Program-made: the position numbers and the translations under genes
Assembly: GCF_019468565.1 (NCBI RefSeq)
Contig: NZ_CP080521.1
Coordinates: forward strand, 6,820,001 to 6,884,000
Reading direction: 5' to 3'
Length of the DNA stretch: 64,000 bases
Source of the DNA: Pseudonocardia sp. DSM 110487
GTDB taxonomy: Bacteria; Actinomycetota; Actinomycetes; Mycobacteriales; Pseudonocardiaceae
In this document: positions 23,842-31,986 of the stretch, piece after piece
How positions within the stretch are numbered: the stretch's first letter is position 1
How the letters are laid out: each line of letters opens with the position of its first letter
The notes under the pieces: generated by a model
What the model saw: the letters and a program-made list of their open reading frames with translations, nothing else
Databases searched by the model: none
What the model was told of the DNA's origin: nothing

Positions 23842-24402
23842 ATGGCCACCGCCGCCGTCCGCCCCGCGTCGCCCGAGGACGTCCCCGAGATCGTGCGGAT
23901 CCAGGCCGATACCTGGTCCACCGCGTACGCGGGGCTCGTACCCGCCTCGGCCCTCGAAGGGCTGCGCTCGCCCGCGGCGCATGCGGCGTGGGCGGCAGCC
24001 GTCGAGGCGGGCGAGGGCCACCACGTGCTCGTGGCCACCGAGGGCGAGTGGACGGTCGGCTTCTGCGCCGCCGCACCCGCCGTCGCGTCGGACGGCGCGG
24101 CGACGCCCTCCGCCCCGACGCTGGGCGCCGAGGCGTGGGCGGAGATCAGTGCGCTGCTCGTGGAGCCGCGCTGGGGCCGGCGCGGTCACGGCGGGCGGCT
24201 GCTGGCCGCGGCCGCTGCCCACCTGCGCGGAGACGGCGCGCGCTACGGCCTCGCCTGGGTGCCGGAGGCCGACGCGGCGAGCCGCGGCTTCTACAAGGCC
24301 GCGGGCTGGATCGCCGACGGCACCGTGCGGGTCCTCGACACGGGCGAGGGCGAGGTCCGCGAGGTGCGGATCACCGGGTCGCTGGACCTCGAGCTGCGCT
24401 GA
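23842..24402 (+). CDS. GNAT family N-acetyltransferase
   Basis: The 186-residue protein contains a GNAT fold: an N-terminal VRPASPEDVPEIVRIQADTW, the strand ISALLVEPRWGRRGHGGRLL holding the acetyl-CoA-binding R-x-x-G-x-G/A loop (RRGHGG), and the C-terminal ASRGFYKAAGWIADG. Substrate cannot be inferred. It stands alone between the divergent EamA gene and the DUF4190 pair. Confidence 0.85.
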   Translation: MATAAVRPASPEDVPEIVRIQADTWSTAYAGLVPASALEGLRSPAAHAAWAAAVEAGEGHHVLVATEGEWTVGFCAAAPAVASDGAATPSAPTLGAEAWAEISALLVEPRWGRRGHGGRLLAAAAAHLRGDGARYGLAWVPEADAASRGFYKAAGWIADGTVRVLDTGEGEVREVRITGSLDLELR

Positions 24403-24529
24403 CGGCGCCCGGCCGACCTCGGACGTCGGGGGACACGCGGAAGACGCCGGTTGACGCAGCCGGAGAGCCCGAGGAGAGCTCCGAACCGACGCAATTCCCC
24501 GGCCGGGACCCGGAGCGGCCCTCCGCCCC

Positions 24530-24535
24530 TATGAT
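24530..24535 (+). promoter_or_regulatory. candidate -10 element before first DUF4190 gene
   Basis: TATGAT lies 23 bases before ATG 24558. No convincing -35 box is seen, so it is a weak call. Confidence 0.3.
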
Positions 24536-24557
24536 CCCCCCACCAGGGGGGAACACC

Positions 24558-25019
24558 ATGACGCAGGACAGCACGGGCCGGTCCGATGACGACCCGACCG
24601 CGAAGTTCGAGCACGGCTCTGCGCCGAACACCGATCCGGGCCCGTACGGTCCCACCGCGTACGGCCAGCAGTACCAGTACCCGCAGCCGGGATACCAGCC
24701 GGATGGATATCCGCCGCCCGGGTATCCGCAGCCCCCGTTGGGCGCGTACGGCGCGTACCCGGGGTACCCGCCCCCCGCGCGGGGCACGAACACCATGGCG
24801 ATCCTCGCGCTCGTCTTCGCGTTCGTGTTCGCGCCGGTCGGCATCGTCTTCGGGATCATCGCGCGCAACCAGATCGCACGCACCGGCGAGGAGGGCGAAG
24901 GGCTCGCGCTCGCCGGTCTGATCGTCGGCGCGGTGTTCACGCTGCTCATCGTCGCCTACATCATCTTCATGGTCGCCATCTTCGCCGCGGCGTTCAGCGC
25001 GATCCCGGCGCAAACGTGA
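24558..25019 (+). CDS. DUF4190 membrane protein, copy 1
   Basis: The 153-residue protein has a Pro/Tyr/Gly-rich cytosolic N-terminus with YQPDGYPPPGYPQPP repeats, then RGTNTMAILALVFAFVFAP and, after a short loop with IARNQIARTGEEGEGLALAG, a second membrane segment. This two-helix arrangement is the DUF4190 domain. Such proteins are widespread in actinobacteria and of unknown function. The next gene is a shorter paralogue in tandem. Confidence 0.85.
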   Translation: MTQDSTGRSDDDPTAKFEHGSAPNTDPGPYGPTAYGQQYQYPQPGYQPDGYPPPGYPQPPLGAYGAYPGYPPPARGTNTMAILALVFAFVFAPVGIVFGIIARNQIARTGEEGEGLALAGLIVGAVFTLLIVAYIIFMVAIFAAAFSAIPAQT

Positions 25020-25115
25020 CGAAACCGGGCACTACCAGCGGGATCGTCGACCTGCTCACGGCCGACGTGCCATAGACATCTACGATCACCGCCCGACTAC
25101 TACGAGGGGATCACC

Positions 25116-25481
25116 ATGACGCAGGGCAACGAGCACCCAGGGAGCGGATACGGGCAGCAGCAGCCCGGCGGCTACCCTCCGCCCCCGCAAGGGGCGCCGG
25201 GCCAGTACGGGGGCTACCCGCAGCAGTACCCGCCTCAGCCTCCTGCCCGGGGCACGAACACCATGGCGATCCTCGCGCTCGTCTTCGCGTTCGTGTTCGC
25301 CCCGCTCGGCATCGTCTTCGGGATCATGGGGCGCAAGCAGATCGCGCGCACCGGCGAGGGCGGCGACGGGCTGGCGCTGGCCGGTCTGATCGTCGGCTCG
25401 CTGTTCACCCTGCTCGGCATCGTCTACATCATCTTCATGATCGTCGCCATCTCCGCGGCGGTCAGCTCGTACCCTGGCTGA
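25116..25481 (+). CDS. DUF4190 membrane protein, copy 2
   Basis: The 121-residue paralogue of the preceding gene has a shorter Pro/Tyr-rich N-terminus and the same two membrane helices (TMAILALVFAFVFAPLGIVF and LIVGSLFTLLGIVYII). About 50 bases around its first membrane segment are identical to those in copy 1, indicating a recent duplication or gene conversion. GAGGGGATCACC precedes its ATG. It is convergent to dapB, ending 15 bases before the dapB stop. Confidence 0.85.
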   Translation: MTQGNEHPGSGYGQQQPGGYPPPPQGAPGQYGGYPQQYPPQPPARGTNTMAILALVFAFVFAPLGIVFGIMGRKQIARTGEGGDGLALAGLIVGSLFTLLGIVYIIFMIVAISAAVSSYPG

Positions 25482-25496
25482 TCGCCTCACGAGCGG

Positions 25497-26246
25497 CTAC
25501 AGGCCGAGCAGGGGCTCCAGACCAACCGTCAGGCCGGGGCGGTCGCGCACCGCGCGGACAGCCATGATCACGCCCGGCATGAACGACGCCCGGTCGAACG
25601 AGTCGTGTCGGATCGTCAGCGTCTCCCCGGTGGTGCCGAGCACCACCTCCTGGTGAGCCACCAGGCCGGGCAGGCGCACCGAGTGGACTCGCACACCGTC
25701 GACCTGCGCGCCGCGGGCGCCCGGGAGCTCGGAGGCGGTGGCGTCGGGCACCACACCGGCGCCCGCCTCTGCTCGTGCGGCCGCGATCAGCGCCGCGGTG
25801 TGCACGGCCGTCCCGGACGGCGCGTCGACCTTGCCCGCGTGGTGCAGCTCGATCACCTCGACGGACTCGAAGAACCGCGCCGCCGTCCTCGCGAACTGCA
25901 TCATGAGCACGGCGCCGACCCCGAAGTTCGGGGCGATCAACACGTGCCCGGGCCGGGCCGCGAGCCGCTCGCGCACATCTGCGAGCCGCGCCTCGTCGAA
26001 CCCGCTGGTGCCGACCACCGCCGCGATGTCGTGGTCGATGCAGAACTGCAGGTTGTCGAGCACGGCGCCGGGGTGGGTGAAGTCGACGGCGACCTGCACG
26101 CCTGCGTCGGTCAGCGCGGAGAGCGGGTCGCGGTCGTCGACCCCGGCGACGAGCGCCAGCCCGTCCGCCGCCTCGACGGCCGCGCAGACCTGCGTGCCCA
26201 TCCTTCCCCGCGCGCCCAACACACCGACCCGAATCGTCTCGCTCAC
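25497..26246 (-). CDS. dapB: 4-hydroxy-tetrahydrodipicolinate reductase
   Basis: GTG 26246 gives 249 residues. The NAD(P)H motif VGVLGARGRMGTQV, AVDFTHPGAV, and the substrate motif ELHHAGKVDAPSGTA with the catalytic His-His and Lys are all present. It reduces the DapA product in lysine/DAP synthesis. It lies downstream of the M16 peptidase in the order known for many actinobacteria (pnp, peptidase, dapB), but here a 1.37-kb repeat-rich stretch and a DUF456 gene intervene. Confidence 0.95.
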   Translation of the reverse strand: MSETIRVGVLGARGRMGTQVCAAVEAADGLALVAGVDDRDPLSALTDAGVQVAVDFTHPGAVLDNLQFCIDHDIAAVVGTSGFDEARLADVRERLAARPGHVLIAPNFGVGAVLMMQFARTAARFFESVEVIELHHAGKVDAPSGTAVHTAALIAAARAEAGAGVVPDATASELPGARGAQVDGVRVHSVRLPGLVAHQEVVLGTTGETLTIRHDSFDRASFMPGVIMAVRAVRDRPGLTVGLEPLLGL

Positions 26247-26545
26247 GGCCGGAAGGGTAACCAGCAACCATCGGGAGCCCTGCTGTGGTCCACGCCGCGT
26301 CGACAAGGTCCACGCACAGGTGCGTGTGATCGCCGCTGGGGACGCTAGTACTCCAGCCGGACTTCGTGATCATTCCTCTGATCGCAGGGCTCAGGCCGCA
26401 TCTCGGCACGGCGGAGCTGCCGGCGCAACCCGTGCCGGCCGGCGCAGCCCGTCGTAGGTCAGACACCCCGTCGACGGGGTACGCCGCCCGAGAACGAGCG
26501 CGCCGGGGCTCCAAAGAGCCCGGGCTGGGTGGCTCGGCGAGCCTG

Positions 26546-26608
26546 TGATCATCAGGTCGGCGCCTTTCCCGACGTGGGACGTCGGGTTTCGCGCCGATCC
26601 GCTGATCA
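26546..26608. repeat. TGATCA-bounded palindromic element, copy 2
   Basis: Arms of 29 bases match at 22 positions around a 5-base centre (TGGGA). Both ends are TGATCA. Each arm has a TCGGCGC block, a 4-base A/T-rich interior mismatch and a CCCGACG block next to the loop. Related to 5673-5738 and 40099-40165. Confidence 0.65.
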
Positions 26609-26668
26609 CCGTCGCGGTGCGTTCCGCGGAACGCTCCCGGGAAGTGCTGCCGGGTGCCGGACGCTTTC

Positions 26669-26896
26669 GTGGGCGCGCCGTTCCCGGCACCGGGTAGCCC
26701 CCGGGCCGCACCCGCCAGCCGAGGGCTGCTGTCGTAGCGATCCGGTTCACCTCGACCCCGTCGCCTTCCGGGGGTGGCTGGGTTGGGTGCACTACCGAAT
26801 CATGTGGTTGCGCGGGCGGCCGTCCCCGACGCGGGGGCACGCCCGTCCGGGACGAGACCACCGCAGTTGGGTGCAACGCGACTGGCTGTGGTCCCG
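26669..26896. repeat. left arm of a large inverted repeat
   Basis: The 228-base arm runs from GTGGGCGCGCCGTTCCCGG to GACTGGCTGTGGTCCCG and is repeated in reverse complement at 27102-27326. Identity is high through the inner 130 bases (about four in five by eye), for example CTGGGTTGGGTGCACTACCG in both. In-frame stops differ between arms, so the match is at DNA level, not of a protein. Confidence 0.75.
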
Positions 26897-26980
26897 TCGT
26901 CGCCTTCTGGCCACCCCTGGAATCTGGGGTGTGACCAGTGGTACCGAGACCTGGGCTGCACCCGGAAGCCGGTGTGTTCT

Positions 26981-27015
26981 GACCGGGGAGACACCCCTGC
27001 AGCGGGTGTCCGGTC
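26981..27015. repeat. hairpin in the centre of the large inverted repeat
   Basis: GACCG and GACACCC (26981-26985, 26990-26996) pair with GGGTGTC and CGGTC (27004-27015) around CTGCAGC, leaving one 4-base bulge. Confidence 0.5.
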
Positions 27016-27101
27016 CTGCTGATCATGGACCTGCGCGTGGGCCCTGCCCCTGGGGTGGTCCGGCCGTGATCATCCAGGAGCGGGGCTGGGGGGTGGAGGG
27101 T

Positions 27102-27326
27102 CGGGACCACAGCCAGTCGCGTGGCACCCGGCAGCGACGGTCTCGTCGGGAACGGGCCTGTGCCCGCGTCGGGGACGGCCGCCCACGCAACCCCACTAAT
27201 CGGTAGTGCACCCAACCCAGCTACCCCGGCAAGGCGACCGGGTCGATGCAGCTGGCGGAACCACACGCGAAGCCCGGACCACGAGGCGGGGCGCCGGGCG
27301 ACCCGGGCCGGGAACGGCGCGCCCAC
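27102..27326. repeat. right arm of a large inverted repeat
   Basis: Reverse-complement partner of 26669-26896, separated from it by 205 bases. The inner end is CGGGACCACAGCCAGTC and the outer end GGGAACGGCGCGCCCAC. Confidence 0.75.
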
Positions 27327-27443
27327 CGGCAGGCAACCGACCAGACCGACCCGATGGACCGACACGATCGCACCCCGGGCCGCCAGGCGCCCGGGCCGGC
27401 GGCGAGCAAGATCCGAACTATCGGTTGCCCACGGCTGCCCCCG

Positions 27444-27510
27444 CAACCATGAGCACCCGAAACTCCGGATCATGGAAGCGAAGATCGCAAGTAGCGGGTG
27501 CTCATGGTTG
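27444..27510. repeat. 16-bp perfect inverted repeat
   Basis: CAACCATGAGCACCCG (27444-27459) and its exact complement (27495-27510) enclose 35 bases. The word CGGATCATGG occurs inside and again just outside (27467 and 27539 regions). Confidence 0.7.
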
Positions 27511-27616
27511 TCGCCACAGCCATAGCGACCCGATATCTCGGATCATGGGCGCGGCCACCACCGAACGGCCCCAGCAGCAGCGCCGAACACCAATGATCAC
27601 AAATCCGGCTGTAGCC

Positions 27617-28096
27617 CTAGGCGAAGACCAGCGCCCCGACCCAGACCGCCGCCGCGATCAGCCCCGTGGCCATCTCGATCACGATGCTCCAGCCCACGGC
27701 CGCCAGCGCCCTTCGGGTGGACGGCCACGCGACCTCGTGCCCGCCGAGACGGGCCAGCTCGGAGAGGTAGACCCCGAGCACGAACCCGATGAAGAGACCC
27801 AGCACCGGGATCACGAAGAACCCGACCACGCCCAGTACCGCGCCTGCCGCGATCGTGCGGCCGGGCACACCGGAGTCGCGCAGGCGCCGTCCTGGCAGCA
27901 GGTACTTCACCACCGACCCGACGAGCACGATCGCGACGACGATCCCCAGCACGATCCAGGCCACGGCGTCGGCACGGGCGATCGCCCACACAGCCACGCC
28001 CGCCACCACGAGCACCAGCCCTGGCAGGATCGGCAGCGCGATCCCGACGATGCCGACGACGACCAGCACCGCGGCGAGAACGGTCACGACCTCCAC
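27617..28096 (-). CDS. DUF456 domain membrane protein
   Basis: The 159-residue protein starts at GTG 28096 and is almost wholly hydrophobic with four or five membrane segments. ILPGLVLVVAGVAVWAIA and the VVGFFVIPVLGLFIGFVLGV segment match the DUF456 family. Relatives are found across bacteria and have no known activity. It lies between the repeat island and the M16 peptidase, same strand as both dapB and the peptidase. Confidence 0.85.
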   Translation of the reverse strand: MEVVTVLAAVLVVVGIVGIALPILPGLVLVVAGVAVWAIARADAVAWIVLGIVVAIVLVGSVVKYLLPGRRLRDSGVPGRTIAAGAVLGVVGFFVIPVLGLFIGFVLGVYLSELARLGGHEVAWPSTRRALAAVGWSIVIEMATGLIAAAVWVGALVFA

Positions 28097-28148
28097 ACCC
28101 TGATGATGTCACGGCCCGACCGCCCGGCCCGGCCCACGCGCGGACCCA

Positions 28149-28206
28149 GCCCGCGACTCGCCTGCAGCCAAACCGCGACTCGCGTACACGGAGACCGCGA
28201 CTCGCG
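28149..28206. repeat. 22-bp tandem repeat CCGCGACTCGC, three units
   Basis: CCGCGACTCGC recurs at 28151, 28173 and 28195, exactly 22 bases apart. Each core CGCGACTCGCG is itself an odd palindrome. The array begins three bases beyond the peptidase stop codon (28209, minus strand). The same unit occurs twice at 59849-59882. Confidence 0.8.
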
Positions 28207-28208
28207 GG

Positions 28209-29543
28209 CTACGCCAGGGAGCGGAGGGAGTCCGGGAGGTCCTGCTCGTCGTCGTACGGCCCGACCACCGCGGCCGTGAGCGGGGCCGCCAGTAGCTCGG
28301 CTGCGAGCGCCTTCACCTGGTCGGCGGTGACCGCGGTGATGCGGTCGAGGCTCTCGGTGATCGTGCGCTGCCGGCCGTGGTCGAGCTCGGAGCGCCCGAT
28401 GCGGTTCATCCGCGACGGGGTGTCCTCCAGCCCCAGCACGAGGCCACCGCGCAGGTTGCCCTGGGCGCGGACGAGCTCGTCCGTGGTGAGGCCGTCGGCG
28501 GCCACCTCGGCGAGGACGGCCCGCACGACCGTGGCGACCTCGTCGACGCGCTCGGGGGCGCACCCCGCGTACACCGAGAAGCTGCCCGCGTCGGCGTAGG
28601 AGGAGAGCGCCGAGTAGACGGAGTACGCCAGGCCGCGCTGCTCGCGGACCTGCTGGAAGAGCCGGGAGCTGGGCCCGCCGCCGAGGGCCGTGTTGAGCAC
28701 GGTGAGCACGGTGCGCCGCGGGTCGTGGCGCGAGAGGCCGGGCACACCGAGCATCAAGTGCGCCTGCTCGGTGTCGTCCGGCCGCAGCACGACGCGGGGT
28801 CCGAGGGCCAGCTGCGCGGGTGCCGGGCGGCGCGGGGGCACCGGCACGGCGTCCCCGGCCCGCGCGCCCGCCGCGGCCAGCGCGCTCGATACGAGCTCGA
28901 CGACCTCGGCGTGCACCAGGTTGCCGGCCGCAGCAACCACCATCCGCGGGGTCGTGTACTCGCCGCTCCAGAACTGGTGCAGCGTGTCCCGGGTCATCCG
29001 GCGGATCGACTCCTCGGAGCCGATCACCGGCCGGCCCAGCGGGTGGTCGCCGAACAGCGCCTCGTCGAACAGCTCGCCGAGCAGGTCCTCGGGGTCGTCG
29101 TCGCGCATCGCGATCTCCTCGAGCACCACCCCGCGCTCGATCTCGACGTCCGGCGGCGCCAGCGTGGCGTCGGTGACGACGTCGGCCAGCACGTCCACCG
29201 CGAGCGGCAGGTCGGTGTCGAGCACGTGCGCGTAGTAGCAGGTGTGCTCCTTGGCGGTGAACGCGTTGAGGTCACCGCCGACCGCGTCGAACTGCTCCGC
29301 GATCTCGACGGCGGTGCGCCGACGGGTGCCCTTGAACAACAGGTGCTCGAGGTAGTGGGCCGCACCCGCCTGCAGCGACGACTCGTCGCGGGAACCGATG
29401 CCGATCCAGATCCCGATCGATACCGACCGCACGCCCGGCACCGTCTCGGTGACGACGCGCAACCCGCCGGGCAGCTCGGTGCGCGAGACGCCGCCGGGGG
29501 CGGGAGCCGCAGCCCCCGCCCCCGGCGTCAGAACGCCCGTCAA
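28209..29543 (-). CDS. M16 family zinc peptidase (pitrilysin/processing peptidase-like)
   Basis: The 444-residue protein has the inverted zinc motif of M16 enzymes, AAHYLEHLLFKGT (His-x-x-Glu-His), a downstream EIAEQFDAVGGDLNAFT, and the C-terminal half with FQQVREQRGLAYSVYS. Start is TTG 29543, overlapping the pnp stop by TTGA; no ATG or GTG fits better. Position right after pnp is conserved in many Gram-positive genomes. It acts as a cytosolic protease of unknown targets. Confidence 0.9.
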   Translation of the reverse strand: MTGVLTPGAGAAAPAPGGVSRTELPGGLRVVTETVPGVRSVSIGIWIGIGSRDESSLQAGAAHYLEHLLFKGTRRRTAVEIAEQFDAVGGDLNAFTAKEHTCYYAHVLDTDLPLAVDVLADVVTDATLAPPDVEIERGVVLEEIAMRDDDPEDLLGELFDEALFGDHPLGRPVIGSEESIRRMTRDTLHQFWSGEYTTPRMVVAAAGNLVHAEVVELVSSALAAAGARAGDAVPVPPRRPAPAQLALGPRVVLRPDDTEQAHLMLGVPGLSRHDPRRTVLTVLNTALGGGPSSRLFQQVREQRGLAYSVYSALSSYADAGSFSVYAGCAPERVDEVATVVRAVLAEVAADGLTTDELVRAQGNLRGGLVLGLEDTPSRMNRIGRSELDHGRQRTITESLDRITAVTADQVKALAAELLAAPLTAAVVGPYDDEQDLPDSLRSLA

Positions 29544-31792
29544 CTGGGTGAGACCGCCTCGGCCTCGTCGTTCTCGGCAGCCGCTTCCGCCGGGGCGGGC
29601 GCGGTGCCGTTGGCCGACTCATCGGCCACCGGGATCAGGCTGATCTTGCCGCGGTTGTCGATGTCGGTGACCTCGACGCGGATCTTGTCGCCGACCTTGA
29701 CGACGTCCTCGACCTTGCCGACCCGCTTGCCCTGCCCGAGCTTCGAGATGTGGACGAGGCCGTCCTTGCCGGGAACGAGCGAGACGAAGGCGCCGAACGC
29801 GGCCGTCTTGACGACCGTGCCGAGGAACCGCTCGCCGATCTTGGGCAGCTGCGGGTTGGCGATCGCGTTGATCATGCCGATCGCCTCCTCCGCGGAGGGG
29901 CCGTCGGCGGCACCGACGTAGATCGTGCCGTCGTCCTCGATCGAGATGTCGGCACCGGTCTTCTCGGTGATCGAGTTGATCATCTTGCCCTTCGGGCCGA
30001 TGACCTCGCCGATCTTGTCGACCGGCACCTTGATCGCCGTGACGCGCGGCGCGAACTGGCTCATCTCGTCGGGCCGGTCGATCGCCTCGCCGATGACCTC
30101 GAGGATCGTCAGGCGGGCGTCCTTGGCCTGCGAGAGCGCCGCTGCCAGCACCTCGGACGGGATACCGTCGAGCTTGGTGTCCAGCTGCAGCGCCGTGACG
30201 AACTCGGACGTGCCTGCGACCTTGAAGTCCATGTCGCCGAACGCGTCCTCGGCACCGAGGATGTCGGTGAGCGCGACGTAGCGGGTCTGCCCCTCCACCT
30301 CGTCGCTCACCAGGCCCATGGCGATGCCCGCGACCGGCGCCTTGAGCGGCACACCGGCGTTGAGCAGCGACATCGTGGACGCGCAGACCGAGCCCATCGA
30401 CGTCGAGCCGTTGGAGCCCAGCGCCTCCGACACCTGCCGGATGGCGTAGGGGAACTCCTCGCGCGTGGGCAGCACCGGCAGCAGGGCCCGCTCGGCCAGC
30501 GCGCCGTGGCCGATCTCGCGGCGCTTCGGAGAGCCCACCCGGCCGGTCTCACCGGTGGAGTAGGGCGGGAAGTTGTAGTGGTGCAGGTAGCGCTTGTGCG
30601 TCTCCGGGCCCAGCGAGTCGATCTGCTGCTCCATGCGCAGCATGTTCAGCGTGGTGACGCCCATGATCTGGGTCTCGCCACGCTCGAACAGCGCCGAGCC
30701 GTGGGCCCGCGGGACGACCTCGACCTCGGCCGACAGCGGCCGGATGTCGGTGATGCCACGGCCGTCGATGCGGACCTGGTCGCGCAGGATGCGCTGGCGC
30801 ACGAGCTTCTTGTTCAGCGACCGGAACGCGGCGCCGAGCTCCTTCTCGCGGCCCTCGAACTTCTCGCCGAGCGAGGAGAGCACTGCGAGCTTGACCTCGT
30901 CGAGCTTCGACTCGCGCTCCTGCTTCGGACCGATCGTCAGTGCGGCGGCGAGGTCGTTGCTGCCCTCGGCCTCCACGGCCTCGAAGACGTCGGGCTGGTA
31001 GGCCGGGAACGTCGGGTAGTCCCGCGTCGGCTTGGCGGCGACGTCGGCCAGCTGCTGCTGCGCGACGCACAGGCTGCGGATGAACGGCTTGGCCGCCTCC
31101 AGCCCGGCCGCGACCACGTCCTCGGTGGGCGCCTGGGCGCCGCCCGCGACGAGCTCGATCGTGGAAGTGGTGGCCTCGGCCTCCACCATCATGATCGCCA
31201 CATCGTCCCCGACGACCCGACCGGCAACGACCATGTCGAACACGGCGCGGTCGAGGTCCTCGTGCTGCGGGAACGCGATCCACTGGCCGTCGATCAGGGC
31301 GACCCGGACACCGCCGATCGGGCCGGAGAACGGCAGCCCCGACAGCTGGGTGGACATCGACGCGGCATTGATGGCCAGCGCGTCGTAGGGGTCCTGCGGG
31401 TCGAGGCTCAGGACCGTGACGACGATCTGGATCTCGTTGCGCAGGCCGTCGACGAACGACGGGCGCAGCGGCCGGTCGATGAGGCGGCAGGTGAGCACCG
31501 CGTCGGTGCCCGGGCGGCCCTCCCGGCGGAAGAACGAGCCCGGGATCTTGCCGATCGCGTACATCCGCTCCTCGACGTCCACCGTGAGCGGGAAGAAGTC
31601 GAAGTGCTCCTTGGGCTGCTTGGACGCCGTGGTGGCGGACAGCAGCATGGTCTCGTCGTCGAGGTAGGCGACGACGGATCCGGCGGCCTGGCGCGCGAGG
31701 CGCCCGGTCTCGAACCGGACGGTGCGGGTGCCGAAGCTCCCGTTGTCGATGACGGCACTGGTCTCGTGCACGTCCTCAAGAGGGTCGGTCAT
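29540..31792 (-). CDS. pnp: polyribonucleotide nucleotidyltransferase (PNPase/GpsI)
   Basis: ATG 31792 with AAGGAC upstream gives 750 residues. Two RNase PH domains are seen (first: TVRFETGRLARQAAGSVVAYL; second with GSALFERGETQIMGVTTLN), plus a KH domain (IGEVIGPKGKMINSITEKTG) and an S1 domain (GTVVKTAAFGAFVSLVPGKD). The acidic, alanine-rich tail is usual for actinobacteria. PNPase degrades and tails RNA and can make or degrade guanosine nucleotides. It follows rpsO after a terminator-like hairpin and structured leader. Confidence 0.97.
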   Translation of the reverse strand: MTDPLEDVHETSAVIDNGSFGTRTVRFETGRLARQAAGSVVAYLDDETMLLSATTASKQPKEHFDFFPLTVDVEERMYAIGKIPGSFFRREGRPGTDAVLTCRLIDRPLRPSFVDGLRNEIQIVVTVLSLDPQDPYDALAINAASMSTQLSGLPFSGPIGGVRVALIDGQWIAFPQHEDLDRAVFDMVVAGRVVGDDVAIMMVEAEATTSTIELVAGGAQAPTEDVVAAGLEAAKPFIRSLCVAQQQLADVAAKPTRDYPTFPAYQPDVFEAVEAEGSNDLAAALTIGPKQERESKLDEVKLAVLSSLGEKFEGREKELGAAFRSLNKKLVRQRILRDQVRIDGRGITDIRPLSAEVEVVPRAHGSALFERGETQIMGVTTLNMLRMEQQIDSLGPETHKRYLHHYNFPPYSTGETGRVGSPKRREIGHGALAERALLPVLPTREEFPYAIRQVSEALGSNGSTSMGSVCASTMSLLNAGVPLKAPVAGIAMGLVSDEVEGQTRYVALTDILGAEDAFGDMDFKVAGTSEFVTALQLDTKLDGIPSEVLAAALSQAKDARLTILEVIGEAIDRPDEMSQFAPRVTAIKVPVDKIGEVIGPKGKMINSITEKTGADISIEDDGTIYVGAADGPSAEEAIGMINAIANPQLPKIGERFLGTVVKTAAFGAFVSLVPGKDGLVHISKLGQGKRVGKVEDVVKVGDKIRVEVTDIDNRGKISLIPVADESANGTAPAPAEAAAENDEAEAVSPS

Positions 31793-31823
31793 GAGGTCCT
31801 TCTTCTCGGGACCCACGCCGCAC

Positions 31824-31897
31824 CGGCTGATCCTCGGCCTGAGCCGGTCTTCGATCGAAGCTTCCGGGACTCGAGTCCCGGGAGCCACTACCGAGGA
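31824..31897 (-). promoter_or_regulatory. structured pnp leader
   Basis: An 18-bp perfect palindrome CCGGGACTCGAGTCCCGG (31864-31881) sits in the pnp 5' leader, enclosed by TCCTCGG (31831-31837) and CCGAGGA (31891-31897); CCGGCT/AGCCGG pair further 5' in + coordinates. In Escherichia coli a pnp leader hairpin mediates autoregulation through RNase III; a comparable role here is inference. Confidence 0.45.
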
Positions 31898-31947
31898 CCG
31901 GCGGATCGTCCGCGGCGGGCGTGCGTCATGGAGTTGGTGAATGTGCT

Positions 31948-31981
31948 GCCGGCCCGGACCGAGGAGCAGGTCCGGGCCGGC
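31948..31981 (-). terminator. terminator after rpsO
   Basis: Thirteen-base perfect arms GCCGGCCCGGACC and its complement with an 8-base loop start six bases after the rpsO stop codon. Confidence 0.65.
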
Positions 31982-31986
31982 GGGTG

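Larger units (their letters stand above)
26247..27616. other. gene-free repeat-rich island between dapB and DUF456 gene
   Basis: About 1.37 kb with no credible gene. Frames are open in several phases on both strands, but none has a ribosome site, family motif or consistent codon pattern. The stretch holds a TGATCA-bounded palindrome (26546-26608), a 658-bp inverted repeat (26669-27326), an internal hairpin (26981-27015), and a 16-bp inverted repeat (27444-27510). TGATCA or GGATCATG words recur through it. Confidence 0.7.

Noticed and set aside
24536..24551. CCCCCC-ACCA-GGGGGG hairpin that could hide the ribosome site of the first DUF4190 gene
   Set aside because: A TATGAT at 24530-24535 would start the transcript around 24542, inside the hairpin, so the left arm would not be in the RNA.
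26391..27473. A 360-codon minus-strand open frame and several plus-strand frames in the repeat island
   Set aside because: They run through both arms of an inverted repeat, lack ribosome sites and family motifs, and are open only because stops are rare at this GC content.
28149..28206. Possible CRISPR array (also considered at 32989-33084 and 59848-59882)
   Set aside because: The repeats are contiguous tandem units with conserved, not unique, spacers, and no cas genes are in the window.
27206..28279. A 357-codon plus-strand open frame ending opposite the M16 peptidase
   Set aside because: It crosses the repeat island and then runs antisense to the DUF456 gene; composition is typical of shadow frames.
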